NCBI RefSeq assembly: GCF_014109725.1
Contig: NZ_CP058554.1
Coordinates: forward strand, 1,984,001 to 2,048,000
Length of the DNA: 64,000 nt
Reading direction: 5' to 3'
Origin: Comamonas piscis
Lineage (GTDB): Bacteria > Pseudomonadota > Gammaproteobacteria > Burkholderiales > Burkholderiaceae_C
Shown: piece after piece, positions 8,280 through 16,699 of the stretch
How positions within the stretch are numbered: the first letter of the stretch is position 1
Layout: each line of letters begins with the position of its first letter
Notes under the pieces: model-generated
What the model was told of the DNA's origin: nothing
Seen by the model: only the letters and a program-made list of their open reading frames with translations
Database searches by the model: none
Program-made: the position numbers and the translations under genes

Positions 8280-8975
8280 ATGAAGCAGATGGCTTTGGAT
8301 CTGGGTCTGGCACCAGGGCCAAACCTGAACCGCTTTTTTGCCGGATCCAACCAGGCCGCGCTGGCGCATCTGCATGCGCAAGTCAATGAGGCCTGGGATA
8401 GCCCGCGCTCGACCGTGCCCACCTACCTCTGGGGTGAGATGGGCTGCGGCAAGACCTATCTGTTGCGCGCGGTGGCCGAGGCCTTGCGTGAGCAGGGCGC
8501 GCCGGTGGGTTGGCTCGATGCCGGTACCCGATTTCCCAGCGCCTTCAACGAGCGCTGGTCGGCGGTGGTGCTCGATGAGGTACACCTCTACAACCCGGTG
8601 CAGCAGGCGGCGGCGTTCAACTGGTTTGTCAATGCCACCAGCCCGGCAACGGGTGCGCGGCGCTGGGTGCTGGCGGCGGGCGATGTGCCGCCCTCCGATT
8701 TGAAACTGCGCGATGATTTGCGCACCCGACTGGGCTGGGGCGAAATCTACCAGCTGCACCTGCTGAGCGAAGCGCAGCGCAGAGGGGTGTTGAAAGATGA
8801 AGCCAAACGACGTGGCCTGGTACTGAGCGATGATGTGATGGATTACATGCTCAAGCGCTTTTCACGCGACTTGGGCAGCCTGATGCAACTGCTGGACCAC
8901 CTGGACAATTTTGCCTTGCGCAACAAACGGGGCCTGACGATACCGTTGCTCAAGGACATGCTGGAGACCGAATGA
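8280..8975 (+). CDS. hda: Hda-type regulator of DnaA (RIDA)
   Basis: About 231 residues, homologous to the AAA+ region of DnaA. Walker A is WGEMGCGKTY (residues 51-60). Walker B is VVLDEVHLY. The segment RDDLRTRLGWGEIYQLHLL corresponds to the sensor/arginine-finger region, and the end resembles the DnaA linker without the DNA-binding domain IV. The N-terminal QMALDL (residues 3-8) looks like a sliding-clamp-binding motif, as in Hda, which with the beta clamp promotes hydrolysis of DnaA-ATP. The ATG at 8280 is preferred because it carries this motif and has CGGAG upstream. It begins the series hda-HAD phosphatase-pcnB-folK. Confidence 0.88.
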   Translation: MKQMALDLGLAPGPNLNRFFAGSNQAALAHLHAQVNEAWDSPRSTVPTYLWGEMGCGKTYLLRAVAEALREQGAPVGWLDAGTRFPSAFNERWSAVVLDEVHLYNPVQQAAAFNWFVNATSPATGARRWVLAAGDVPPSDLKLRDDLRTRLGWGEIYQLHLLSEAQRRGVLKDEAKRRGLVLSDDVMDYMLKRFSRDLGSLMQLLDHLDNFALRNKRGLTIPLLKDMLETE

Positions 8976-9008
8976 ATGGTCTTGCAGCACCAACCGAGAT
9001 TTTTTTGA

Positions 9009-9707
9009 ATGAATAACCCTGCTGGCGCCGGCACACGGCTTGCGCTTTTTGACCTGGACCACACCTTGCTGCCGCTCGATTCGGACTACGAATGGGGTGA
9101 GTTCACCTTGCGCAAGGGCTGGTGCGACAAGCAAGAGTTTGGCAGCCGCAATGCCGCTTTCTTTGCCGATTACCAAAAAGGCACGCTCGATATCCATGCC
9201 TATGTGCGCTTTGCCACCGAGGCCATTCGCAAGCTGGGCCCCGAGGCGGCCGATGAGGCGCACCGCGCTTTCATGCAAGAGGTTATCGAGCCGCACATCC
9301 AGCCGGCGGCCCGGGCATTGCTGCAGCAGCACCGCGATGCCGGCGACACGGTCGTCATCGTCACCGCCACCAATGAGTTTGTCACCCGCCCCATCGCCAA
9401 GGCCTTGGGGGTGGAGCATTTGCTGGCCGTCAACCTGGCGCGCGATGCCTCGGGCTGGATCACCGGCGAGATCGATGGCGTGGCGACGATGCGCGCTGGC
9501 AAGGTCACCCGCATGGAAGCCTGGATGGCCGAACGCGGCCTGAGCTGGGACACTGTAGACAGCATTTTCTACAGCGATTCGATGAACGACGTGCCACTGC
9601 TGGAGAAAGTCAACACCGCTGTGGCCACCAACCCTGACGACCGCCTGCGCCAATTGGCCGCCGAGCGCGGCTGGCGCATTCTGGACCTGCTGGAGCCTCA
9701 CGCATGA
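9009..9707 (+). CDS. HAD-IB family phosphatase (SerB-like)
   Basis: A 232-residue haloacid-dehalogenase-type hydrolase. Motif I is FDLDHT (residues 14-19, nucleophile Asp15). Motif II lies in VVIVTATNEFVT, and motif III/IV in FYSDSMNDVPLL. The helical cap between motifs I and II is that of subfamily IB, which includes phosphoserine and phosphoglycolate-type phosphatases. In Burkholderiales this gene is usually annotated as HAD-IB hydrolase; substrate unknown. It follows hda by 33 bases and overlaps pcnB by 4 bases, so translational coupling with pcnB is likely. Confidence 0.87.
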   Translation: MNNPAGAGTRLALFDLDHTLLPLDSDYEWGEFTLRKGWCDKQEFGSRNAAFFADYQKGTLDIHAYVRFATEAIRKLGPEAADEAHRAFMQEVIEPHIQPAARALLQQHRDAGDTVVIVTATNEFVTRPIAKALGVEHLLAVNLARDASGWITGEIDGVATMRAGKVTRMEAWMAERGLSWDTVDSIFYSDSMNDVPLLEKVNTAVATNPDDRLRQLAAERGWRILDLLEPHA

Positions 9708-11326
9708 TCAAAAATATCATTGACAAACTGCTGGGCAAGGCTACTGCCGCCAGCAAACCCAAGAACCCCTTTGGCAAGCGCGAGGAGGTGGGCGTCGATG
9801 TCCACAAGATCGACCCCGCGATGGTCGACCGCCGGGCAGTAGATGTCTGCAGCACGTTGAAAGAGGCTGGCTTTGAGGCCTATATCGTCGGCGGCGCCGT
9901 GCGCGATCTGCTGCTGGGCCTGCGCCCCAAGGATTTTGACGTGGCCACCAATGCCACGCCCGAGCAGGTCAAGAGCCTGTTCCGCCGCGCCTTCATCATT
10001 GGGCGGCGCTTCCGCATCGTGCACGTGGTCTACGGCCGGGGCCGCGAGAACGAGGTGATCGAAGTCACCACCTTCCGTGCGTTTTTGGACAGCTCCAAGG
10101 CCGAGCAGGTGCAGGGCAACGAGAAGACCAGCCGGGCCGCGCTGGCGGGCATGAAGCTGGCGGTGGACGAAAGCGGCCGCGTGCTGCGCGATAACGTCTG
10201 GGGCCCGCAGAACGAGGACGCAGCGCGGCGCGACTTCACCGTCAACGCCATGTACTACGATCCGCAGACCCAGATCGTGGTGGACTACCACAAGGGCATC
10301 CGCGATGCCCAAAAGCTGGTGCTGCGCATGATTGGCGACCCGACCACCCGCTACCGCGAAGACCCGGTGCGCATCATCCGCGCGGTGCGCTTTGCCGCCA
10401 AGCTCAGCAAGAAGGGTTTCACCATCGATCCCAAGACGGCCAAGCCCCTGGTCGAGTGCGCGCAGCTGCTGCAGGAAGTGCCGCAAAGCCGCATGTTTGA
10501 CGAGATGCTCAAGCTCTTGCAAACCGGTCACTCGCTGGCATCGATCGAGCAATTGCGCCATCTGGGCCTGGCCAAGGGCATCTATCCGCTGCTCGATGTA
10601 GTGGTGGACCGTGCCAACCTGCCTTTTGTGCAGGCCGCGCTGATGGACACCGACCGCCGTGTGGCCGAAGGCAAGAGCGTTGCGCCGAGCTTTTTGCTGG
10701 CCTGCGTGCTGTGGCAGGACGTAAAAACCGGCTGGGACAGCCGCATGGCACGCGGTGAGCACCCGCACCCTGCGTTGCAGGATGCCATTGACGATGTGTT
10801 CAACCATCGCATTGGCGATGTCTCAGGCCGGGGCAAGCTGGCCGCCGATATGCGCGAGATCTGGGTGATGCAGCCGCGCTTTGAAAAGCGCACAGGCAGC
10901 ACGCCGTTTGGCATGATTGCGCAGGCACGCTTCCGTGCCGGTTTTGATTTTCTGCGTTTGCGTGCCGATGTGGCGGAAGTGGACGAGGCACTGGCCAACT
11001 GGTGGCAGGAGTTCCAGCAGGCCGATGAGGCCCGCCGCGAAGACCTGATTGCCCAGGTGCGCGAAGAGCAGCGTGCCAAGCCCAAGACTGGCGCAGCCAA
11101 GCCCAAGCGCGCCCCTCGAAAGCCCGCAGCAGCTAGCGGCGGCGCTGGCAGCGCTGGCGGCGAGCAAGAAGCTGGCTCCTCCTCCAGCCTGGACCAGGTC
11201 GCGCAGCAGGCCTTTGAATCCGATGATGCGGATGCCGTCGATGCGCCGGTCAAAAAGCGCCGTCGCCGCCGCCGCAAGCCAGGTAATGCTGAAGGTGGTA
11301 CCAGCGCCGCTGCCGACACGGAATGA
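9704..11326 (+). CDS. pcnB: Poly(A) polymerase I
   Basis: A 540-residue nucleotidyltransferase that adds 3' poly(A) tails to RNA and so promotes decay. The N-terminal catalytic head shows GGAVRDLLLG (residues 63-72) and the metal-binding DFDVAT (77-82), followed by FIIGRRFRIVHV and ARRDFTVNAMYYDP. The RNA-binding neck includes RYREDPVRIIRAVRFA. The C-terminal tail from about residue 450 is low complexity and highly basic (KKRRRRRRKPG), as in other beta- and gammaproteobacterial PcnB. The shared 4-base junctions with the HAD gene upstream and folK downstream indicate one operon. Confidence 0.95.
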   Translation: MIKNIIDKLLGKATAASKPKNPFGKREEVGVDVHKIDPAMVDRRAVDVCSTLKEAGFEAYIVGGAVRDLLLGLRPKDFDVATNATPEQVKSLFRRAFIIGRRFRIVHVVYGRGRENEVIEVTTFRAFLDSSKAEQVQGNEKTSRAALAGMKLAVDESGRVLRDNVWGPQNEDAARRDFTVNAMYYDPQTQIVVDYHKGIRDAQKLVLRMIGDPTTRYREDPVRIIRAVRFAAKLSKKGFTIDPKTAKPLVECAQLLQEVPQSRMFDEMLKLLQTGHSLASIEQLRHLGLAKGIYPLLDVVVDRANLPFVQAALMDTDRRVAEGKSVAPSFLLACVLWQDVKTGWDSRMARGEHPHPALQDAIDDVFNHRIGDVSGRGKLAADMREIWVMQPRFEKRTGSTPFGMIAQARFRAGFDFLRLRADVAEVDEALANWWQEFQQADEARREDLIAQVREEQRAKPKTGAAKPKRAPRKPAAASGGAGSAGGEQEAGSSSSLDQVAQQAFESDDADAVDAPVKKRRRRRRKPGNAEGGTSAAADTE

Positions 11327-11874
11327 ACCAGCCACTGGCCGCTGGTGCCGAGCGTTTGGCCAGCGGTGATGCAGCGCCACCCGCAGGGCAGGCGCTGCCG
11401 GCCTGGATCGGCTTGGGTGCCAATTTGGGTGACCGGGGCGAAGCCTTGAGCCAGGCCTTGCAGCAGCTGCATGCCAGCGCGGGGGTGGCCGTACATGCGG
11501 TCTCCTCGCTGTATGCAAGCCGGCCCGTCGATTCCTCCGGGCCCGATTACCTCAATGCGGTGGCGGAGTTACGCACCTCGCTGTCTGCGCAACAACTGCT
11601 GCATCTGCTGCAGCAACTGGAGCTCGCCGCCGGCCGCGAGCGCCCTTATCGCAACGCCCCGCGCACCTTGGACCTGGATGTCCTGCTTTATGCAGACGTG
11701 GACACCTTGATCGCCCTACCGGATCTGCAGGTGCCCCATCCGCGCATGTGGCAGCGCGCTTTTGTGCTGGCGCCGTTGCAAGAGCTGCAGCCGGCCTTGG
11801 TCAGCGACGCGCAACTGCAGCCGCTGCTGGCGCAGGGCGTGCAGCGCAGCCAAGGGCCAGTCTGGTGGCGCTAA
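11323..11874 (+). CDS. folK: 6-Hydroxymethyl-7,8-dihydropterin pyrophosphokinase
   Basis: A 183-residue folate pathway enzyme that transfers pyrophosphate from ATP to hydroxymethyldihydropterin. GLGANLGDR near the N-terminus, YLNAVAEL, and RTLDLDVLLY with the two metal-binding aspartates are the HPPK signature, followed by VPHPRMWQRAFVLAPL. The first 25 residues are an alanine-rich extension. Its ATG overlaps the pcnB stop (ATGA). Coupling of pcnB with folK is conserved in many Proteobacteria. A terminator follows within 30 bases. Confidence 0.95.
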   Translation: MNQPLAAGAERLASGDAAPPAGQALPAWIGLGANLGDRGEALSQALQQLHASAGVAVHAVSSLYASRPVDSSGPDYLNAVAELRTSLSAQQLLHLLQQLELAAGRERPYRNAPRTLDLDVLLYADVDTLIALPDLQVPHPRMWQRAFVLAPLQELQPALVSDAQLQPLLAQGVQRSQGPVWWR

Positions 11875-11898
11875 CTCCAGTACAGGCCAAGAACAACG

Positions 11899-11931
11899 AA
11901 GCCCCGCAGCTGCACGCTGGCGGGGCTTTTT
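11899..11931 (+). terminator. Intrinsic terminator after folK
   Basis: AAGCCCCGC pairs with GCGGGGCTT across a short inner stem and loop, then a T run. It separates the folK operon from the convergent receptor gene ending at 11962. Confidence 0.88.
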
Positions 11932-11961
11932 GCTGGGCGCTACGGATTCGCAGCGCGGCGT

Positions 11962-12930
11962 TTAGTCGACCTTGGCGCCCGAGAGCTTGACCACCGATTC
12001 GTACTTGTTGCGCTCGGAAGCCATGAACTTGTCGAACTCGGCCGGCGTGGTGGGAACGGGCTCGGCCATCAGGCTGGCAAAGCGGGTCTTGGTGGTGGGG
12101 TCCTTCAAGGCATCGGTGAAGGCCTTGTTCAGGCGGTTGATCACGTCAGGCGGAGTGTTGGCCGGTGCCACCAGGCCCCACCAGGTGTCGATCTCAAAGC
12201 CCTTGAGGGTGTCGGCCAGTGGCGGCACATTGGGCAGCATGGGGCTGGCGTGCAGGCTGGTGACGGCCAAAGCCGTGAGCTTGCCGCTGTGGATGTTGGC
12301 CGAGGCGGCGGCCAGGTTGTCGATGTTGAAATCGACTTCGCCCGACAGCAGAGCCAGCTGAGCAGGGTTGGCACCACGGTAAGGCACGTGTACCGCAAAA
12401 ATGCCGGCCTGGCGCTTCATCATCTCGCCCGCCAGGTGGCCGGAGCTGCCATTGCCGCCGCTGCCAAAGTTCAGCTTACCGGGGTTCTTCTTGGCGTAGG
12501 CGATCAGCTCTTGCACATTGCTGATATGCAGCGCCTTGGCGCGCTCGGTGTTCATCACCAGCACATTGGGCACGCGCACCATCTGCGTGATGGCGCTGAA
12601 ATCGGTGGCGGCATTGAATGGCATCTTGGTGTAGAGCCAGGGGTTGACCGCGTGCGTGGCCGTGGCCGACAGGCCAATGGTCAGGCCGTCGGGTGCTGCC
12701 TTGGCCACAATGTCGGCACCAATGTTGCCGCCAGCGCCTGCCTTGTTGTCGATCACCACGGTGCCGAGTTGGTCACGGACACGCTCGGCGAGGATGCGCG
12801 AGGTGACATCCAGTGGGCCACCCGGTGCATAGGGCACCACCAGGCGGATCACAGGCTCCGCAAAAGCGGCAGGTGCTGCAAGGGCGCTGGCGGCCAGAAG
12901 GGCGGATAACAGGATATTTCTGCGTTGCAT
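11962..12930 (-). CDS. Bug/TctC-type periplasmic solute receptor
   Basis: A 322-residue secreted protein with a signal peptide (MQRRNILLSALLAASALA, cleavage near AFAEP). The family core is IRLVVPYAPGGPLDVTSRI, VVIDNKAGAGGNIGADIV, FAVHVPYRGANPAQLALL and GEVDFNIDN, followed by ALAVTS. Bug receptors bind carboxylates or aromatic acids, and a few serve tripartite tricarboxylate transporters; most, as here, stand alone without TctA/TctB. The ligand cannot be told from the sequence. It is monocistronic and convergent with the folK operon. Large Bug families are typical of Comamonadaceae and relatives. Confidence 0.9.
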   Translation of the reverse strand: MQRRNILLSALLAASALAAPAAFAEPVIRLVVPYAPGGPLDVTSRILAERVRDQLGTVVIDNKAGAGGNIGADIVAKAAPDGLTIGLSATATHAVNPWLYTKMPFNAATDFSAITQMVRVPNVLVMNTERAKALHISNVQELIAYAKKNPGKLNFGSGGNGSSGHLAGEMMKRQAGIFAVHVPYRGANPAQLALLSGEVDFNIDNLAAASANIHSGKLTALAVTSLHASPMLPNVPPLADTLKGFEIDTWWGLVAPANTPPDVINRLNKAFTDALKDPTTKTRFASLMAEPVPTTPAEFDKFMASERNKYESVVKLSGAKVD

Positions 12931-13075
12931 GTTTGTGAGTCTTCTTGAGGAGAGTGAATAACGACGCAGCGCCTGCGATGCGCAGGTACTACCCCCGAAA
13001 CTTTCTAGTGTAGCGGCTGTGCTGTGTAGCCACCGTGACGCACAGCAGCTACAAGAGCGCCATCGGCGCAGCCGC

Positions 13076-14131
13076 TCAAGTGATCTGGTTTTGCTTGTCG
13101 GCCTCGGTCACAAAGGCATCGGCGAAGAAGGCGTCATCGGGCAAGCCACGCTGCGCGGTAAAGCTTGCGCGGGCGGAATCCACCACAATCGGCGCACCGC
13201 AGGCATAGACCTCGTGGCCCGAGAGATCGGCAAAATCATCGAGCACGGCCTGGTGTACAAAGCCGCTGCGGCCTGGCCAGGCATCTTCGGCCAATGCGTC
13301 CGATACGACGGGAACATAGCGCAGCTGGGGCATCTCGGCGCAGCGCGCCAGCATCCAGTCGTGCATGTACAGGTCTTGCGGGCGGCGCCCGCCCCAGTAC
13401 ACCGTGACGGGGCGCTGGATGTTGTGATGCTGCAGGTGCTCGACCAGGGCCTTGATCGGTGCAAAGCCGGTGCCCGATGCCAGAAACACCATGGGCTTGT
13501 CGCCCTCGTGCAGGTAGAAGCTGCCAAACGGGCCTTCGATGCGCAGGATCTCGCGTTCCTTCATCGCGCCAAACACGTGGTCGGTAAAAAAGCCGCCGGG
13601 TGTGTGGCGGATATGCAACTCCAGCCCTGGTGACGTTTCCTGCTGGTGCGGGGCAACGGCCATCGAGTAGGCGCGGCGCAGACCGCCCGCGAGCAAAAAC
13701 TCGATGTACTGGCCGGCATGGTAGCGAAAGCTGTCAGCGGCCGGTAGCTGCAGACGCAGCTTGACCACATCGGGCGAGACGCGCTCCATGGTTTGCACGC
13801 GCACGGGCATCTTCTTGATCGGGAAAGCGCTTTCATCGGTGACATGGCGCGACTCGATCACCACATCGCTGGTGGGAACGGCGCAGCACGGCAGGATCAT
13901 GCCGTCGGCCTCTTCCTGCGGACTCAGGGCCCGCTCGCTGTGGGGGCCGTGTACAACCGTGCCGCTGAGCTTTTTGCATTTACAGGAGCTGCAGGCGCCA
14001 TCCTTGCAGCCATAGGGCAGGCCCACGCCGCTGCGGATGGCGGCTGTCAGGATCGCTTCCGAGGCTTGGGTGGCAAATGCGCGTCCGCTGGGCAGGACCG
14101 AGATTTGAAACGCGCTGGGCGAAGAGCTCAT
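13076..14131 (-). CDS. Ferredoxin-type oxidoreductase, CDP-6-deoxy-delta-3,4-glucoseen reductase-like
   Basis: About 351 residues with a plant-type [2Fe-2S] domain first: Cys42, Cys47, Cys50 (in GCKDGACSSC) and a fourth cysteine in LPCC near residue 82. An FAD-binding segment (RAYSMAVAPH) and an NAD-binding domain (VFLASGTGFAPIKALVEHL, VYWGGRRPQDLY) follow. This layout is that of ring-hydroxylase reductases and of the AscD/CDP-glucoseen reductases. Burkholderiales genomes carry this gene outside sugar clusters, so the electron acceptor is unknown. The start at 14131 is chosen because the ferredoxin fold begins just after it; 14155 is possible. Confidence 0.82.
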   Translation of the reverse strand: MSSSPSAFQISVLPSGRAFATQASEAILTAAIRSGVGLPYGCKDGACSSCKCKKLSGTVVHGPHSERALSPQEEADGMILPCCAVPTSDVVIESRHVTDESAFPIKKMPVRVQTMERVSPDVVKLRLQLPAADSFRYHAGQYIEFLLAGGLRRAYSMAVAPHQQETSPGLELHIRHTPGGFFTDHVFGAMKEREILRIEGPFGSFYLHEGDKPMVFLASGTGFAPIKALVEHLQHHNIQRPVTVYWGGRRPQDLYMHDWMLARCAEMPQLRYVPVVSDALAEDAWPGRSGFVHQAVLDDFADLSGHEVYACGAPIVVDSARASFTAQRGLPDDAFFADAFVTEADKQNQIT

Positions 14132-14272
14132 TGCAGCAAAATTCCTTATCGACAAAAAACAAGGGCGCTCGCGAGCGCCTGGGCATGCATAAATGGGGGA
14201 GGCATGCGCCTTTGCAAGGCGCGCCAGACGCTAGACTGCGATGTGCCTCCCGATGAAACACGAAAGCTTATT

Positions 14273-15331
14273 GTGCCTTCAAACCAAATCCCGCGAAGCG
14301 GGCACCGCCAGCCCCACCTGACTGCCTTGCCGGCGCGTTTTCGGCGCCAGCGGGTGCTGATTGTGGGCTGCGGCGATGTGGGCCAGCGGCTGTTGCGCCT
14401 GTGGCAAGGTGCCGGCCAGGATCTGCACACCGCAGGGCCTGCCGCGCGTGGCCCGCTGGTGCGGGCACTCACCTCATCGCCGCAGCGGGTGGCCAGCCTG
14501 CGGGCTTTGGGCGCTACCCCCTTGCTGGGCAATCTGGACGATGCGCGCAGCCTGCGCCGGCTGGCGGGCCTGGCCCAGCGGGTGGTACACCTGGCGCCGC
14601 CTGCACAACCGCAAGCCGGTGTGTTGCCGCCAGCGGTCATGCGCGATCTGCGCAGCCGCAACCTGCTGCGCGCGCTGGTGGCCAAAGCGGGCCAGGCGCC
14701 GCATGTGGTCTATGGCTCGACCAGTGGGGTGTATGGCAACTGGGATGGCGAATGGGTGAGCGAGACGCATGCGCTGCGCGCCTCCACCGCCCGCGCGCTG
14801 CGCCGGGTCGATGCCGAACGCCAGCTGCGCAAATGGGCGCTGCGCTTTGGTGCCAGTGGTGCTGCGGTGCATGTGCTGCGCATCCCCGGCATCTATGCGG
14901 GCGACCGCGAGGGCGGCACCCCGCTGGGGCGCCTGCAGCGCGGCACGCCGCTGCTGCGGCGCGAGGACGATGTCTACACCAGCCATATCCATGCCGATGA
15001 CCTGGCGCGTGCCGTAGAGCGGGCGCTGTGGCGGGGCAGGCCCCAGCGGGTGACGAATGTGGCCGATGACTCTGCCATGCCGATGGGCGATTATTTTGAC
15101 CTGGCTGCCGATCTGTGGCGCTTGCCGCATCCCGAGCGCATCAGCTGGGCGCAGGCGGAGCAGCAACTGAGCCCCACCTTGCTGAGTTTTATGCGCGAAT
15201 CGCGGCGGTTGAGCAACACGCGGATGCGCAAAGAGCTGGGTGTGGTGCTGCGCTACCAGACGGTGCACCACGGCCTGCAGGCGGCGGTGTATCTATTGGG
15301 GCCTGCAGGCCCAGCGGCTGCGGCAGATTGA
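14273..15331 (+). CDS. NAD-dependent epimerase/dehydratase family protein
   Basis: About 352 residues. An N-terminal Rossmann motif, VLIVGCGDVGQRLLRLW, is followed by VVYGSTSGVYGNWDGEWV (the Ser and Tyr of the extended SDR active site), a lysine-poor helix, LRIPGIYAGDR and DDVYTSHIHADDLARAV. This is the SDR family found in Burkholderiales beside ferredoxin-type reductases, often labelled sugar-nucleotide epimerase. The frame is open much further upstream but overlaps the divergent reductase gene. GTG at 14273 is the first start clear of that gene, though the true start could be as late as 14353. The substrate is unknown. Confidence 0.78.
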   Translation: MPSNQIPRSGHRQPHLTALPARFRRQRVLIVGCGDVGQRLLRLWQGAGQDLHTAGPAARGPLVRALTSSPQRVASLRALGATPLLGNLDDARSLRRLAGLAQRVVHLAPPAQPQAGVLPPAVMRDLRSRNLLRALVAKAGQAPHVVYGSTSGVYGNWDGEWVSETHALRASTARALRRVDAERQLRKWALRFGASGAAVHVLRIPGIYAGDREGGTPLGRLQRGTPLLRREDDVYTSHIHADDLARAVERALWRGRPQRVTNVADDSAMPMGDYFDLAADLWRLPHPERISWAQAEQQLSPTLLSFMRESRRLSNTRMRKELGVVLRYQTVHHGLQAAVYLLGPAGPAAAAD

Positions 15332-15366
15332 AAGGCTAACGAGCAGACCTTCGATCTAGTGCGCCC

Positions 15367-16140
15367 TTAGCAAGGCGCGTTGCCACCCTGGCTGCGGCAG
15401 CTGCGTGGATTGGCGCCTGGCGCGGGCGGGCGCACGGTCTCGCCAATCTGGCCGCGCGGATGCGAATAGCCTTGGGAGTCCACGCATTTGAAAACGTCGC
15501 AGCGGCTGATGCTGGGCGCCGGCGTGGGTTGGACGGGTGGCCTGGGGGGTGGTGGGCGGTAATAGGGGTAGCGGTCGCCGTAAGGGTCGACAGGTACAAC
15601 GGCGCTGGGCGCAGGGCGGCTGGCTTCCAGGCGGCTGTAGGCCTCGGGGCCCAAGCAATCGAGTTCCATCTGGCGCTTGGCAGCATCCAGCAAGGCGCTG
15701 CTGCCCATGGCCTTGTCGGCAGCGGCCTCTGAGGCTGCGCTGTAGCGATCCCGCGACTGCTGGCAAGCAGCGGACTGGGCCGGGTTGCCGGCAGCACCAC
15801 GGCTCGCGGCTCTTTGCTCCCGTTGCTCGGCGCGCTCATCGGCTTGCAGACGGCGCTGGGTTAGCTCCTGCTCGCGCCGCTCGGTCTTGGCTTGCAGTGC
15901 TTCCAGCTCGCGGGCGCGGTCCTGGGCCAGTTCCTCGTCAGTTTTGCGCCGCTCAATCTCGGTGGCTTTGGCGCCACTGGCGCAGGCGCCATCGGTGTAG
16001 CTCACTTTGCCGGTGCCGGCATCCACACAGCGGGTGACTTGGGCCTGGGCCAACGGGGCAGCCAGCACGCATACGCAGTAAAGGCCCAGCCATGCGGCGG
16101 GCCTGTACCAAGTGATGTGACGAAGCTGCGGGTATCTCAT
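15367..16140 (-). CDS. DUF4124-containing exported protein with coiled-coil and proline-rich regions
   Basis: 257 residues with a signal peptide ending near LAAPLAQAQ. The DUF4124 module follows directly: RCVDAGTGKVSYTDGACASG, a Cys-containing beta motif in small periplasmic proteins. Next come a charged helical stretch (EELAQDRARELEALQAKTER), likely a coiled coil, and a proline-rich linker (YYRPPPPRPPVQPTPAP). A second Cys cluster ends the protein (ISRCDVFKCVDSQGY, RSCRSQGGNAPC). Function is unknown; periplasmic location is inferred from the signal. It is convergent with the epimerase gene, 35 bases away. Confidence 0.75.
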   Translation of the reverse strand: MRYPQLRHITWYRPAAWLGLYCVCVLAAPLAQAQVTRCVDAGTGKVSYTDGACASGAKATEIERRKTDEELAQDRARELEALQAKTERREQELTQRRLQADERAEQREQRAASRGAAGNPAQSAACQQSRDRYSAASEAAADKAMGSSALLDAAKRQMELDCLGPEAYSRLEASRPAPSAVVPVDPYGDRYPYYRPPPPRPPVQPTPAPSISRCDVFKCVDSQGYSHPRGQIGETVRPPAPGANPRSCRSQGGNAPC

Positions 16141-16173
16141 GGTGCAGGTCGGTGAAAGCGTTGCTGCTATCGA

Positions 16174-16641
16174 TCAGCGTTGGAACTGACCACCAAATTG
16201 GCCGCCATTGGGGCGACCCGAGGGTGCGCTGGGGCGGGGGCCGCCGCCCGAAGGACGGCCAAAATTGGAGCCGGTACCGGGCGCCAGCTGCTGTGGGCGC
16301 GACGGCTGGGGCCGGCTGCTGCCATAGCCGGGACGGTTGTAGCCGGGACGGTTATAGCCACCACCCGGGGGACGGTAGTAACCGCCGCCGGGCCGGTAAT
16401 AAGGCCGGCCGCCGCCATACACATAGGTGGGCGAGCTTTGGATAACCAGCGAGCTGCTGCCGTAGTAAGGGTAGCTGTTGTAGCCATAGCCATAACCGCC
16501 ACCGTAGCCGTAAGCCGGGGTGGAGTAGGTCGAGTAGGCATCGCCGTAGTACACGCCGTCTGCGGGCGCGACCACGCAGCCGCCCAAGAGCAGGGCGCTG
16601 GCTACGGTGATCCCGATGGTTGCGAGACGAATGGTACGCAT
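16174..16641 (-). CDS. Gly/Tyr/Pro-rich lipoprotein
   Basis: 155 residues. The N-terminus is a lipoprotein signal (ASALLLGGC, lipid-carrying Cys22). The mature part is almost entirely low complexity: a Tyr/Gly segment (YGGGYGYGYNSYPYYG), then PGGGYYRPPGGGYNRPGY-type repeats, then a Pro/Ser/Arg/Gln tail (GGQFGGQFQR). Such proteins are thought to be surface or envelope structural components, but nothing specific is known. It lies 33 bases upstream of the DUF4124 gene on the same strand, and the next lipoprotein gene is upstream again, so the three could be co-expressed. Confidence 0.7.
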   Translation of the reverse strand: MRTIRLATIGITVASALLLGGCVVAPADGVYYGDAYSTYSTPAYGYGGGYGYGYNSYPYYGSSSLVIQSSPTYVYGGGRPYYRPGGGYYRPPGGGYNRPGYNRPGYGSSRPQPSRPQQLAPGTGSNFGRPSGGGPRPSAPSGRPNGGQFGGQFQR

Positions 16642-16699
16642 GGTGAAAAACTCCTAGTGCGCCAGAGCCGCGCCGTTAAAGCGCGGGCCTGGCAGTGGT

